Source of the DNA: CBDEGK01 sp965237855
GTDB lineage: Bacteria > Pseudomonadota > Gammaproteobacteria > Pseudomonadales > Halieaceae
Assembly: GCA_965237855.1 (NCBI GenBank)
Contig: CBDEGK010000008.1
Coordinates: forward strand, 310,001 to 374,000
Length of the DNA stretch: 64,000 nucleotides
Direction: 5' to 3'
Made by a program: the position numbers and the translations under genes. The notes under the pieces were generated by a model. It was not told the DNA's origin. It did no database searches and saw nothing but the letters and a program-made list of their open reading frames with translations. Within the stretch, counting starts at the first letter, position 1. The number at the start of each line of letters is the position of its first letter. Of the stretch, positions 8,610-18,278 are shown piece after piece.

Positions 8610-10310
8610 ATGAAACGCATTCTCACTGCTTGCCTGGTCCTGTTGATCGCAGTCGTGCTGGCCGCCTATTGGTACCTGCAACCCGAGGCGGCGCCTGCAC
8701 ACCGCATTTTCATTAATGGACAAGTGCTGTCGATGAATGCCGATAACGGCATTTTCGAGGCTATCTCGCTGCGTGACGATGTCATCGATCAGTTGGGAAC
8801 AACGGCGGAAATTGAGGCGTTGGCAGAGTCCGGCACCGTGGTGACGGACTTGCAGGGTAGAACCCTGCTGCCAGGCTTTGTCGATGCCCATGGGCATTTT
8901 CCCGGTTCAGGCATGACCGTGGTCTCTGCTGACCTGGCCAGTCCCCCGGTGGGCAAAGTGACGTCGATTGCCGAGTTGCAGGATGCCTTGCGTATAGAAA
9001 TGCAGGGTAAAAGTGTGGGCGAGTGGGTCGCGGGCGGTGGTTACGACGATACCCTGTTGGCCGAGAAACGTCATCCTACACGGGAAGACCTGGATGCGGT
9101 GTCTACCGATCACCCGATCTATATCACCCATGTCAGCGGCCATATGGGTGTTGCCAATAGTGCCACCCTGGCGGAAATGGGCATCAACGCGGAATCCAGG
9201 GACCCGGTAGGTGGCGTCATTGTACGCAAACCTGGCAGTCTCGAGCCCGCGGGTCTGCTGGAAGAAACTGCGCATATGGCGATTGTCGAAAAGACCATGG
9301 ACTTTTCCCTGCAGGATGGCATCAAGATGATGCGATTTGCCAGTGCCGAGTACGTGGCCCAGGGCGTCACTACCGCACAGAGTGGTGGTACCGACCCCGG
9401 CCTGGCACAGGGACTGGCTATGGCTGCCAAATTCAACCTGGTGGCACCGCGATTGGTGCTGTTTGGCTTTTTCAACCTGATTGGGGATCAGTGGCTCAGC
9501 GGTGAATTTGACCCGGCTAGCATTGAATCTGAAAAGGTGGCTATGCCAGCCGTGAAAATCGTTGCAGATGGCAGTATCCAGGGTTACACCGGTTACCTGG
9601 TCCGGCCCTACCATGTGCCGTTCAAAGGTGATGAAGACTATCGCGGCTACCCGGCAGTGCCCCGTGACGACCTGATCCGTGAAGTCGAGCGCTTCCACAA
9701 GGCGGGCATCCAGCTGGCGATACACGGCAATGGCGATGCCTCCATCGACGATATTCTCGATGCCTTCGAAATGGCCCAGGCCAAGTATCCGAGCGAGGAC
9801 CCCAGGCTTATCCTGATTCACGCGCAAATGGCGAGGGAAGACCAGTTATTGCGTATGAAGGAACTCGGTGTCACACCGAGCTTTTTCTCTGCCCACACTT
9901 TTTACTGGGGTGATCGGCACCGGGATATTTTCATGGGGCCGGAGCGGGCCGCGCGCATGAGCCCCACCGGATCTGCCGAGCGAATTGGCCTGCGCTACAC
10001 CGTGCACCTGGATACCCCGGTAGTACCCATGCAGCCTATGCAGTTGTTGTGGAGTACGGTCAACCGAATGACCAAGGAAGGCCAAGTGCTGGGCCCGGAG
10101 CAGCGGGTGAGCCCCATGAATGCCCTGCGGGCCATGACCATTGATGCCGCCTGGCAAGTGTTCCAGGAAGATCGAATTGGGTCGCTCGAAGCCGGCAAAT
10201 TGGCCGACCTGGTGGTGTTGTCAGGTGATCCCCTGACGGACGTGGAAAACCTGCGTGACCTGGAGGTGATGGAGACCCTTATAGGTGGTGTGAGTGTTTT
10301 TAAAAGATAG
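8610..10310 (+). CDS. YtcJ-like amidohydrolase, membrane-anchored or secreted
   Basis: A 566-residue protein with an N-terminal hydrophobic segment (residues 4-22) that is a signal peptide or anchor. The amidohydrolase family 3 fold is shown by the metal motif DAHGHFPGSG (about 91-100), IHGNGDASID in the centre and the C-terminal EAGKLADLVVLSGDPL that closes the composite beta domain. Metal-dependent hydrolysis of an amide or cyclic amide outside the cytoplasm is expected. It follows the acyl-CoA dehydrogenase pair by 13 bases and so is probably in the same operon, but no specific link to their pathway is visible. Confidence 0.88.
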   Translation: MKRILTACLVLLIAVVLAAYWYLQPEAAPAHRIFINGQVLSMNADNGIFEAISLRDDVIDQLGTTAEIEALAESGTVVTDLQGRTLLPGFVDAHGHFPGSGMTVVSADLASPPVGKVTSIAELQDALRIEMQGKSVGEWVAGGGYDDTLLAEKRHPTREDLDAVSTDHPIYITHVSGHMGVANSATLAEMGINAESRDPVGGVIVRKPGSLEPAGLLEETAHMAIVEKTMDFSLQDGIKMMRFASAEYVAQGVTTAQSGGTDPGLAQGLAMAAKFNLVAPRLVLFGFFNLIGDQWLSGEFDPASIESEKVAMPAVKIVADGSIQGYTGYLVRPYHVPFKGDEDYRGYPAVPRDDLIREVERFHKAGIQLAIHGNGDASIDDILDAFEMAQAKYPSEDPRLILIHAQMAREDQLLRMKELGVTPSFFSAHTFYWGDRHRDIFMGPERAARMSPTGSAERIGLRYTVHLDTPVVPMQPMQLLWSTVNRMTKEGQVLGPEQRVSPMNALRAMTIDAAWQVFQEDRIGSLEAGKLADLVVLSGDPLTDVENLRDLEVMETLIGGVSVFKR

Positions 10311-10329
10311 CTATAACGTATTGATTTAG

Positions 10330-12192
10330 TTACTTAATTGGAGGCTCCGGCTCCACGTAGTACTCCTCGATCCAGGCCTCGATGTCGACCTCGTCAATCT
10401 GCTCTGGATTGAGGTGTTCCTCGGCGTATTTGAGGTAGTCGCCGGACTTCAGGAAGATCGTCATCAACTCGCCATCCAGGTTGCCGCGCTTGACCATGCC
10501 GCCGAGGATACTCATGGCCAGGGACAGCTTCATCGGATCCTTGTAGGGGCGATCATTGGCCACCAACGCCTCGTAGATATCGGCGATGGCGAGGATACGC
10601 GCCTGCATCGGCATATCCTTGCCGTCGATACCATTGGGATAACCGCTGCCGTTGAGGTGTTCATGGTGGGCGCCGGCGTACAGGGGCAGTCGTTTTTGCT
10701 TGCGCGGAAAGGGCAGTGCCATCAGCCAACGCCAGGAGCGATCGGCGTGAAACTTGATCTGGTCACGCTCGTCGTCGCTGAGCGTGCCATACATGATCAG
10801 CAGATTTTCTTTCTCCCAGTCATCAATCAGACTGGCCTGGTGAAGGTCGGCGGTAAAGCCTTTCAGCAGTGGGAAGCCATGATCGATGATGACCTCGGTG
10901 CTGTAAAAAGACTCGACGGGCGTCGCGGCTATCTCTTCTACCAGGGCAATCTGCTCCTCGGGCATGCGCTCGGCGCCGCGATTGGCCTTGAACAGTGCCT
11001 CCAGCTTGGCGGCCAGGTCCTCTGTTTGCTGCTGGCAGTCAGCCTGGAACGCGGCAATGGTGTCGGCACTCTCGCCGGCCTGGGCGGCGGCCAGTTGCGC
11101 CTCCAGCATTTCAATCTTGTAGTCTTTCATTTTCGAGCCGAAGCGCTCGACGATCATCTCGAAGCGGTCCATCACGAATTGTAATTTCACCTGCTTGGAG
11201 ACGATGTGTTCCGGGGTGGTGATCTTGCCGACGTCATGCATCCAGCCGGCCAGCAGTATCTCGGCTATTTCATCGTCGTCGTAGCTGACGTCGGCGTAGA
11301 TACCTTCACTCCAACCGCTGAGTGATTCGGAAATGGCTACCCCGAGGGCGGCCACCCGGCGGATGTGGTTGTAGGTGTGTGGAGACTTCTCGCCCAGCCC
11401 CTGGGCCAGCATGGTGACGAAGGCATTGAACAGATTGACCTGTTCGTTGATCAGCCGTTGCTGGGTGATGGAGGCAGCGGCGGGGAAGGAGACGGACTGC
11501 ACCAGGTCGATGTCTTCCGGCGTAAAGCCGCCAATAGTGCCGCTGGGAAGACGACGGTTGATCAATTGCAGCACGCCGATAATGCTGTTCTCGTGGTCTT
11601 CCAGCGGTATCACCAGCATGGATTGGGAGCGGTAGCCATTGGCCTCGTCGTAACTGCGGGTGCCGGTAAAGTCGAATCCCTCGGCGTCATAGACATCATC
11701 AAAGTTGAGCAGCTCGCCGGTATTTGCACAATAGGCCGATACGTTGCTGAGGTTGGTCTCACCGTCAATATCCAGTGGCACCGGGGGCATGAGGTCAATG
11801 TCATCCCCTTTGAGATTGGTATTCATAGTTTCGTTTTGCAGGGCCACGAACTTGAGGTTGCGGCTGGCGATCTCGCCGGGATCAATGGGGTTGTCGGCGT
11901 AAATCTCCTCCAGCATGTAAATGGTACCGCCGTCGGAGTTGGTCAGGTTGCGGGCGGTATTGAGGGTGGTCTCAAGGATATTGGAAATATTTCGTTCGCG
12001 GGTGAACGTGACCCCGGAACGGGTAACCAATTCCAGTTTGCGCCGGCTTTCCAGTTCGGAGATCTGGTCGTCCGAGAGCAACTGGCGAAAATGGTCTATA
12101 CCGCCGTCCTGGTGCAGGATCTCACTGACGAAGGCCTGCAGGTCCGAAGCCAGTATGGTGTCTAGATCGGGGTGCTGTTGTGTCTCAGCCAT
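10330..12192 (-). CDS. GAF domain / HD-GYP cyclic-di-GMP phosphodiesterase
   Basis: A 620-residue cytoplasmic signalling protein. An N-terminal helical segment with coiled-coil character (about 1-60) leads into a GAF domain (about 65-230, ending SIIGVLQLINRR). The HD-GYP domain shows the HD pair in GWMHDVGK (about 315) and the HHEHLNGSGYP signature with DIYEALVANDRPYK following. A long Ala/Gln/Glu-rich insert (about 345-420) separates the HD pair from the rest, longer than in typical HD-GYP proteins. All signature residues are kept, so c-di-GMP hydrolysis is likely. Monocistronic, with a convergent neighbour downstream and a divergent one upstream. Confidence 0.92.
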   Translation of the reverse strand: MAETQQHPDLDTILASDLQAFVSEILHQDGGIDHFRQLLSDDQISELESRRKLELVTRSGVTFTRERNISNILETTLNTARNLTNSDGGTIYMLEEIYADNPIDPGEIASRNLKFVALQNETMNTNLKGDDIDLMPPVPLDIDGETNLSNVSAYCANTGELLNFDDVYDAEGFDFTGTRSYDEANGYRSQSMLVIPLEDHENSIIGVLQLINRRLPSGTIGGFTPEDIDLVQSVSFPAAASITQQRLINEQVNLFNAFVTMLAQGLGEKSPHTYNHIRRVAALGVAISESLSGWSEGIYADVSYDDDEIAEILLAGWMHDVGKITTPEHIVSKQVKLQFVMDRFEMIVERFGSKMKDYKIEMLEAQLAAAQAGESADTIAAFQADCQQQTEDLAAKLEALFKANRGAERMPEEQIALVEEIAATPVESFYSTEVIIDHGFPLLKGFTADLHQASLIDDWEKENLLIMYGTLSDDERDQIKFHADRSWRWLMALPFPRKQKRLPLYAGAHHEHLNGSGYPNGIDGKDMPMQARILAIADIYEALVANDRPYKDPMKLSLAMSILGGMVKRGNLDGELMTIFLKSGDYLKYAEEHLNPEQIDEVDIEAWIEEYYVEPEPPIK

Positions 12193-12364
12193 GTATTTCT
12201 CTTATTCCATCAATGTGGACAGGAATCCCCTGGATTGTAGCAGTTTGTGATGTTCATCCCAGTCTGGGTGTAAAGAAGTGTAATTCTTGTCGGTCGCAAG
12301 GCTAAGCTACACGTTCTAGGGGGAAATGACATCCTCGTTACGTGTGCGGGAGCAAGTGGGTTTA

Positions 12365-15256
12365 ATGCGATATGGCTTCAAAATAGGGTTGCTAATGTGC
12401 CTGTTAATGGCGCCCATGACCCCATTGCAGGCCCAGGATTTTGACAGTCAAGTGCAGGAAATGTACGTGGCCTACTACGGTCGCCCGGGTGATCCGGCGG
12501 GCATCGATTTCTGGGCAGCACAACTGTCAGCGAGCTCGGGCGACCTGGCGGCTATTATTGACGCCTTTGGCACATCGCCGGAATACACTGAGCAGTTTGG
12601 TGATTTGTCGACCCAAGACCTGGTCAACAACATCTTTCTGCAATTGTTTGGCCGCAATGCCGACCCGCAGGGACTGGCGTTCTACCAGGCCAGCCTCGAA
12701 TCTGGTGAACGCTCCCTGGCCAGCATTGCCCTCGATGTATCCAACGGTGTACAGGCCGGCACAGAGGACGCGACCATTGTTGCCAACAAACTGGCCTTGT
12801 CGGCGTACTTTACGGATGCTGTTACGGAACTGGGGGTGGACTATGGCGCCGACCAGATTGACTCAGCCCGGGAGCTGCTGGCAGCGGTGGACGCCACCAG
12901 TACATCCGTGGACGAGGCCATCGACGCGACCTTGCCGTTGGTGGCAGGCTATCCCGACAAGCCGGTCGACGCGTTCGACTATTTCGTTGCCGAAGTCTCT
13001 GATGACGTGTTGCAGCAGATTTGCATTGCCTGTCATGTCGACGGCGGCGCGGCCACCCATACGCGGCTGGTGTATGCACCCTCAACCAACCCGGACTATC
13101 ACGCCTTGAACTTCACCCTGTGGGAAAATTTGGCTGCCGAGGAAGCAGACATTACCGAATATGCGCTCAATAAAGTGCAGGGATTAGATCACGGCGGAGG
13201 CGTACAGGCACCGATAGGGAGTGACGCCTACCTGGCACTGGCGGGTTTTCTCGAGCTGCTGAGCGGTGAGGGCGGTGGCCAGCAAGGGGCTGAGTTTTTC
13301 CAGGGTTTCACCATCGCCGACAGTGGGGAGACCTACCGCCGCGCCGCCATGCTGATAGCCGGTGTTCTGCCGGGGGAGCAAGCACTGGAAGCAGCGGCGC
13401 TGGCAACTGAGATGGAATTACGTAGCTTGTTGCGGGAGTTGATGCAGGGGGAGGGGTTTCACAAGTTTCTGATCGAGGGGGCTAACGACCGCTTACTCAC
13501 CGACAAGTGGATAGAAGATCGCCCCATAGCCCTGTTCTTCCAGCCCTACTACCCGGATCTCGCCAATATGGCAGCGCTGCTGGGAGACAACCCCGACAGC
13601 GATGAGTATGAACTGATCAAACTGGTGGAAGGTATTAGCTGGGGGGTTGCCCGCCAACCTTTGGAACTCATCGCGCGGGTGGTGGAAGAAGATCTGCCCT
13701 ATACCGAAATACTCACCGCAGACTACACCCTGGTGAATCCACAGTTAGCGCAGGCCTACCGTTCCAATGTGAGTTTCAGCAGCGATGACGACATCGACCA
13801 GTGGCAAGTGGCCACGGTGGAAGGATTTACCCGGCTCGACGATTCCACTGTTTACGAGGACTCGGTCAATAATTTTGGTGCCTATGTCAGCGGTGGTTTG
13901 GCGACGGATTACCCCCACGCGGGAATTCTGAATACCCCGGGCTGGTTGGCGCGCTATCCCTCTACCGCTACCAACCGCAACCGGGCCCGGTCGCGCTGGA
14001 CCTGGTATCACTTCCTCGGCTTTGATATCGAACGTTCGGCGCTGCGCACCACTGACCCGGAGGCGCTGTCCGATACTGATAACCCCACCCTCAAAAATCC
14101 CAATTGCACGGTTTGCCACGAGGTGATGGACCCGGTGGCCGGTGCCTACCAGAACTATGGTGATGATGGCTTTTACAAAGACCAGTTCGGAGGTGTCGAT
14201 TCTCTGCCCAGCCTCTACAAGCGTGAGCGCGACACGGAAGACCCCTACCAACTGGGTGATACCTGGTACCGGGATATGCGCAATCCCGGTTTCGATGGTC
14301 TCCAGCTCGCCAATACCGAAAGTACACTGGAGGACCTGGCCGCTGTTATCGTCGAAGATCACCGCTTTGCCGTGGGTGCCGCTAAATTCTGGTGGCCGGC
14401 GCTGATGGGAGAGGAAAGCGCGCGGGCACCGGAAGAGGTGACCGATGCGGATTACCCACAACGGCTGGCCCTGTTCCAGGCCCAGAGTGCAGAGATAGAA
14501 TCCGTGGCCAGTGAATTCGAGCAGGGTATGAACGGCGGTGCTGCCTACAACTTGAAAGATCTGCTGGTTGAGTTGCTGATGAGCGACTGGTTTCGCGCCG
14601 ATGGCCTGTCGGCCGAGCTGGCTGAGGCGGAGGATGCCTACCTCGCGGTGGGCACCGGGCGCCTGCTGACACCGGAGCAACTGGATCGAAAGACCGAGGC
14701 GGTAACAGGTTATCGCTGGTACGAGAACGAATACCTGGGGGTGGCCACTTCCCAGCTGGATCGACAGTACCGGCTCTTCTACGGCGGCATCGATTCCGAT
14801 GGTGTGACCAGTCGTGCCACGGTGATGACTGCCCTGATGTCCACCGTGGTGGAAGCCCAGCCGCTGCAGATGGCCTGTGTGTTGGTGGCTATTGAGTTCG
14901 CTTACCCGCAGGCGCAACGGCAGATGTTTACCGAAGTGCAGCGGACCGATCATGAAGCGAATGCCGAGGCGGCGGTGCGAGCCCAATTGCAATCTTTGCA
15001 CCAGCGTTTCCTGGGTGAAACAGTATCCAGCACAGACCCGGAAATCGAGATCGCCCTGGACTTGTTCACGGAAACCCGGGCCGAGCGGGCGGACCTAGGT
15101 TATCCGCGCCGGCTCAATGGCAATGACAATGAGTCCTGCCCGTTCCAGTTTTTCGATACCAGTGAGCTGGACCTGAGCGACCCCCAGTACGCGCTGAACA
15201 CCTGGATCTCCCTACTCATCTACTACATGACCGATTACCGGTACATCTACCAATAG
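12365..15256 (+). CDS. Secreted DUF4214 / DUF1588-DUF1592-like protein with two CxxCH motifs
   Basis: A protein of 963 residues if started at ATG 12365, which gives a clean signal peptide (MRYGFKIGLLMCLLMA...LQAQ); an in-frame ATG at 12326 would add 13 residues. First come two DUF4214 repeats (VAYYGRPGDPAGIDFW and LFGRNADPQGLAFYQ). A first haem-type motif CIACH (about residue 219) opens a short module ending HGGGV, which recurs in the lipoprotein at 16628. A second motif, CTVCHEVMDPVAG (about 581), lies in a region resembling the DUF1588/DUF1592 proteins of planctomycetes. Probably a periplasmic or surface multihaem protein of unknown role, encoded with the DUF1501 gene that follows by 27 bases. 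Confidence 0.8.
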   Translation: MRYGFKIGLLMCLLMAPMTPLQAQDFDSQVQEMYVAYYGRPGDPAGIDFWAAQLSASSGDLAAIIDAFGTSPEYTEQFGDLSTQDLVNNIFLQLFGRNADPQGLAFYQASLESGERSLASIALDVSNGVQAGTEDATIVANKLALSAYFTDAVTELGVDYGADQIDSARELLAAVDATSTSVDEAIDATLPLVAGYPDKPVDAFDYFVAEVSDDVLQQICIACHVDGGAATHTRLVYAPSTNPDYHALNFTLWENLAAEEADITEYALNKVQGLDHGGGVQAPIGSDAYLALAGFLELLSGEGGGQQGAEFFQGFTIADSGETYRRAAMLIAGVLPGEQALEAAALATEMELRSLLRELMQGEGFHKFLIEGANDRLLTDKWIEDRPIALFFQPYYPDLANMAALLGDNPDSDEYELIKLVEGISWGVARQPLELIARVVEEDLPYTEILTADYTLVNPQLAQAYRSNVSFSSDDDIDQWQVATVEGFTRLDDSTVYEDSVNNFGAYVSGGLATDYPHAGILNTPGWLARYPSTATNRNRARSRWTWYHFLGFDIERSALRTTDPEALSDTDNPTLKNPNCTVCHEVMDPVAGAYQNYGDDGFYKDQFGGVDSLPSLYKRERDTEDPYQLGDTWYRDMRNPGFDGLQLANTESTLEDLAAVIVEDHRFAVGAAKFWWPALMGEESARAPEEVTDADYPQRLALFQAQSAEIESVASEFEQGMNGGAAYNLKDLLVELLMSDWFRADGLSAELAEAEDAYLAVGTGRLLTPEQLDRKTEAVTGYRWYENEYLGVATSQLDRQYRLFYGGIDSDGVTSRATVMTALMSTVVEAQPLQMACVLVAIEFAYPQAQRQMFTEVQRTDHEANAEAAVRAQLQSLHQRFLGETVSSTDPEIEIALDLFTETRAERADLGYPRRLNGNDNESCPFQFFDTSELDLSDPQYALNTWISLLIYYMTDYRYIYQ

Positions 15257-15283
15257 GAGGGCCCAGCTTGAGGAGGGCACAGT

Positions 15284-16567
15284 ATGAAACGTAGAGACCT
15301 GTTTAAACTCGCCGCCTGGGGCACGATCAGTGCCAGCCTGCCAATGAGCTTTCGCAGCTATGCGGCGGATGAGGGTTATGCCGGCCCCCTGTTTGTCTGC
15401 CTGCAGGTAGCCGGTGGCTGGGATGTCACCAGCTTTTGCGATCCGAAGATGAATATTGCCGGCGAAGAGGATATTAACCACTGGGCCAACACGGGAGAGA
15501 TTCAGCAGGCCGGCAACCTGCAGTATGCGCCGTTTGCCGGAAATGCCAGCTTCTTCAATAAGTACTACAGCGATATGCTGGTGATCAATGGCATTGACGC
15601 TCAGACCAACTCCCACAGCGCCGGGGTGACCCACAATTGGAGCGGCAGACTGTCCGAGGGTTATCCAACCCTGACTGCCCTGGCCGCCAGCATTTACGGG
15701 CCCGACCTGCCCATGGGCTTTGTCAGTGGCGGTGGCTACCAGGAAACCGCAAACCTGGTGCGCTACACCAGTATTTCAGAGCCCGAGGGATTAAAGGGCC
15801 TGATCAACGGCAACGAGGCGGCCTGGAATGAAGACAAGAGCTACCGCTATCAGAGCGACCTGGATCGCATCAAGGCCTACCAACTGGAGCGGCTGTTAGC
15901 ATTGCAGGCCAGTGGGTCGCTCACGCCGCGCCAGCGTCATGGCCTTGAAACATACTACCAGGCCCGACTCAGTCGCGAACAGCTGACTGACTTTGCCGCG
16001 GTATTGCCCTCGGCAGAGGAACTGCAGCCGAGGAGCCAGGTTACCCAGGAGACCAATTCCAGTCTGCTGCGCCAGGCCCAGGTGGCGTTGTTGGGTTTTG
16101 ACGCCGGTGTCAGTATGGCGGCGGACCTGCATGTGAATGGCTTTGATACCCACGCCGATCACGATGCCGAGCAAGAACCGATGCTGGCACATCTAACCGA
16201 GGCTATCGATTACCTGTGGACTACAGCGGAGGAGCTGGGTCTCGCTGAACGCCTGACGGTATTTATTGGCTCCGACTTTGGTCGCACGCCAATGTATAAC
16301 AGCGCCGAGGGCAAGGATCACTGGCCCATCGGTTCGGCGATTTTTATGCAAAAAGGCGCTACCTGGGGTAACCGCGTGGTGGGGGAAACCAATGAATTTC
16401 ATTCTGCTGTTGATCTCGATGAGTCCACTCTGCAAGCCAGTGATGGTGGGCGGCATGTCTATCCAGGCGACGTACAACGGGCGATGCGGGTGGTTGCGGG
16501 CATAAATTCTCATGCCACAACGCTGCAATTTCCTATAAGTACTGGCGCTTATCTGGACTTTTTTTGA
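15284..16567 (+). CDS. Tat-exported DUF1501 family protein
   Basis: A 427-residue protein starting MKRRDLFKLAAWG, a twin-arginine-type leader, after a GGAGGGCAC ribosome-binding site. The body fits DUF1501: LQVAGGWDVTSF near the start, then TVFIGSDFGRTP and KDHWPIG in the C-terminal part, which correspond to the S(E/D)FGRT and DHW motifs of this alkaline-phosphatase/sulfatase-like superfamily. The catalytic nucleophile of true sulfatases is not evident. In many bacteria DUF1501 genes lie beside DUF1588/1592 or DUF1800 genes, and that pairing is kept here, which argues for a joint extracytoplasmic function, still unknown. Confidence 0.88.
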   Translation: MKRRDLFKLAAWGTISASLPMSFRSYAADEGYAGPLFVCLQVAGGWDVTSFCDPKMNIAGEEDINHWANTGEIQQAGNLQYAPFAGNASFFNKYYSDMLVINGIDAQTNSHSAGVTHNWSGRLSEGYPTLTALAASIYGPDLPMGFVSGGGYQETANLVRYTSISEPEGLKGLINGNEAAWNEDKSYRYQSDLDRIKAYQLERLLALQASGSLTPRQRHGLETYYQARLSREQLTDFAAVLPSAEELQPRSQVTQETNSSLLRQAQVALLGFDAGVSMAADLHVNGFDTHADHDAEQEPMLAHLTEAIDYLWTTAEELGLAERLTVFIGSDFGRTPMYNSAEGKDHWPIGSAIFMQKGATWGNRVVGETNEFHSAVDLDESTLQASDGGRHVYPGDVQRAMRVVAGINSHATTLQFPISTGAYLDFF

Positions 16568-16627
16568 AACCAAATCAAAATAAGGCCCTCTATATAAATA
16601 CCATAATAAATCAAGGAGTGAATATTA

Positions 16628-17644
16628 GTGAGTACTGTCACTAGAGGATTGCGCGGATTATTGTTGCCGGGCCTGCTATTGCTGGTCGGCTGTGAGCAGA
16701 CCGTGGTACACGGACCGGTCGTTGATGCCGAGCTAAGCATGCGTGAACTGGATAGCGGAATTCTAGTAGCTGGCTCCTCAGTGCTGAGCGACAGCCTGGC
16801 GGATGTCGAAGAGCGCGATCCAGCAACCTTCGAGACTTACAGCGATCTGCAAAAACTGACCTTGGCGGGGGTGACTCTGCTGAGTCAGTTAGAAGTCGAT
16901 GATGAAAAGTTTTACCTGGTGAGCGCAAGCGGCGGGTTTGATGTTGATGTCAATGGCACGGGTATCCTCGATTCAGGCCCAGAGCAGGTAAATGGGACTG
17001 TGCATGCCCTCTTGCCCGGTGATCTGGTGGCCGAGGGCGGCAATGTGTTTGGTGCTCTCAGCGATGCGGCCTATCAATGGGTGAGGCCGTTCATTGAGTA
17101 CATGACCAACTCCGAGCTGCGGGCTGCCCTGGATGAGTTTGCGGTGGCGCTGGTGCCGGATGTTCGGGAACCCATTGGTAGCCACAACTACCAGGATCTG
17201 ATGAGCTTTAATCCATTGTTTCAAAGTCTCGTGTATCCTGACTTGAACAATAGTCTGGCACCGATGAAGGACGCGCTTGCTGATGGCAGCACTGATGATG
17301 CTCGCCGTGTCCTGGCTGCCGCTCTGGTAGAACTGCAGGGCCCCGTCGGCGCGGATGAAGCCATGTTCCGAGAGCGCATATCCCCTGACATTGCCCAGGT
17401 CAACTGCATCCAGTGTCATGTCAGTGGTGGCCAGGCCGGTAATACTGACCACGTACTGCTGCGAGATTCCAATAATAATCATCTCAGCAACAACCTGCAG
17501 GTTTATGTTGCCTTGGTGGAGAAGCGCGGCGTTACCGGTGTGTTGAACAAGCCCCTGAACAAAGTTAGCCATGGCGGCGGCTTACGCTTTGCGGAGGGTT
17601 CTGCGCGGGCTGTCGACTTCGAGACCTTTTTGAACCTGCTTTGA
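16628..17644 (+). CDS. Lipoprotein with CxxCH / HGGG module
   Basis: A 338-residue lipoprotein starting at GTG 16628, supported by AAGGAG 10 bases upstream. The leader LLLPGLLLLVGC places the lipid Cys at about residue 23. The middle (about 40-250) is unrecognised. The C-terminal 85 residues contain CIQCHVSGG, then LNKVSHGGG and a final FETFLNLL, which line up with CIACHVDGG, ALNKVQGLDHGGG and GFLELL of the large protein at 12365. The shared spacing shows a common domain, probably binding one c-type haem. It follows the DUF1501 gene by 60 bases and is likely part of the same secreted complex. Confidence 0.75.
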   Translation: MSTVTRGLRGLLLPGLLLLVGCEQTVVHGPVVDAELSMRELDSGILVAGSSVLSDSLADVEERDPATFETYSDLQKLTLAGVTLLSQLEVDDEKFYLVSASGGFDVDVNGTGILDSGPEQVNGTVHALLPGDLVAEGGNVFGALSDAAYQWVRPFIEYMTNSELRAALDEFAVALVPDVREPIGSHNYQDLMSFNPLFQSLVYPDLNNSLAPMKDALADGSTDDARRVLAAALVELQGPVGADEAMFRERISPDIAQVNCIQCHVSGGQAGNTDHVLLRDSNNNHLSNNLQVYVALVEKRGVTGVLNKPLNKVSHGGGLRFAEGSARAVDFETFLNLL

Positions 17645-17678
17645 TAGAATGACCCCGTTACTGAAATAGGGGCAAACT

Positions 17679-18278
17679 ATGTGGCGTTCTTTGATGTTGT
17701 TGTCAGTGCTGTTACTGGCAGCCTGTGGATCCAACAAAGAGATCGTGCAACCGGTGGGGGGCACCGAGGAATTGTCAGTCTCAGATGACTGGGATTGCCA
17801 GCTCAGCGGCAGCGAGGAGTGGACCTGTTACCCGGCTGTGGCAAAACCAGAGCCTGAGCCGGAACCCGAACCGGAGCCAGCCCCCGAACCCGAACCGGAG
17901 CCAGCCCCCGAACCCGAACCGGAGCCAGCCCCCGAACCAGAACCAGAACCAGAACCGGCGCCGGAACCCGAACCCGAACCAGAACCGGAGCCCGAACCCG
18001 TCGCGGTGAGTGTCGCAGATGCCTGGGTGTTGCAGATTGGCGCTTTTGGCGAGGCCGAGGCTGCGCAACGGGCCGCCGACGAAACCGGCCTGGATGGTTT
18101 GCTGATTGTTCCGACCCAGCGTGATGAGGAAACCTGGCACGTCCTGCTACTGGGCACTTATGAACGCCAGGAAGATGCGCGCGATGCCGGCCAGGCCTAC
18201 ATGGATGCCTTCCCGAAGGGAACCATCTGGGTGCGAGAGGCCGCAGACCTCAAACAGGCGATGGGTTCAGCGCTTTAA
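17679..18278 (+). CDS. SPOR-domain lipoprotein with Pro-Glu repeat linker
   Basis: A 199-residue protein with a lipoprotein leader (LLSVLLLAACGS, lipid Cys at about 16). Residues about 58-108 are an almost pure Pro-Glu linker with regularly spaced Ala, well suited to span the periplasm. The C-terminal SPOR domain (about 112-190; WVLQIGAFGEAEAAQRAADE, WHVLLLGTY) should bind denuded peptidoglycan at the septum. Its 3' end overlaps the convergent RND permease by 12 bases. Placed after the cytochrome-like lipoprotein, but a functional tie is not shown by the sequence. Confidence 0.85.
   Translation: MWRSLMLLSVLLLAACGSNKEIVQPVGGTEELSVSDDWDCQLSGSEEWTCYPAVAKPEPEPEPEPEPAPEPEPEPAPEPEPEPAPEPEPEPEPAPEPEPEPEPEPEPVAVSVADAWVLQIGAFGEAEAAQRAADETGLDGLLIVPTQRDEETWHVLLLGTYERQEDARDAGQAYMDAFPKGTIWVREAADLKQAMGSAL
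17862..18000 (+). repeat. In-frame tandem repeat coding the Pro-Glu linker
   Basis: A 24-base unit (starting CCGGAGCCAGCC) recurs at 17871-17894 and 17895-17918 and in part to about 17936, flanked by shorter degenerate PEP-coding units. All units keep frame, so copy-number change would alter linker length only. Confidence 0.85.

Noticed and set aside
13745..15001. A 418-codon minus-strand ORF inside the large secreted protein gene
   Set aside because: The plus-strand frame has signal peptide and motifs; the minus frame shows no family and is a shadow of GC-rich coding.
17862..18000. A CRISPR-like or non-coding repeat array
   Set aside because: Units are in frame, vary slightly and code a Pro-Glu linker in a SPOR protein.
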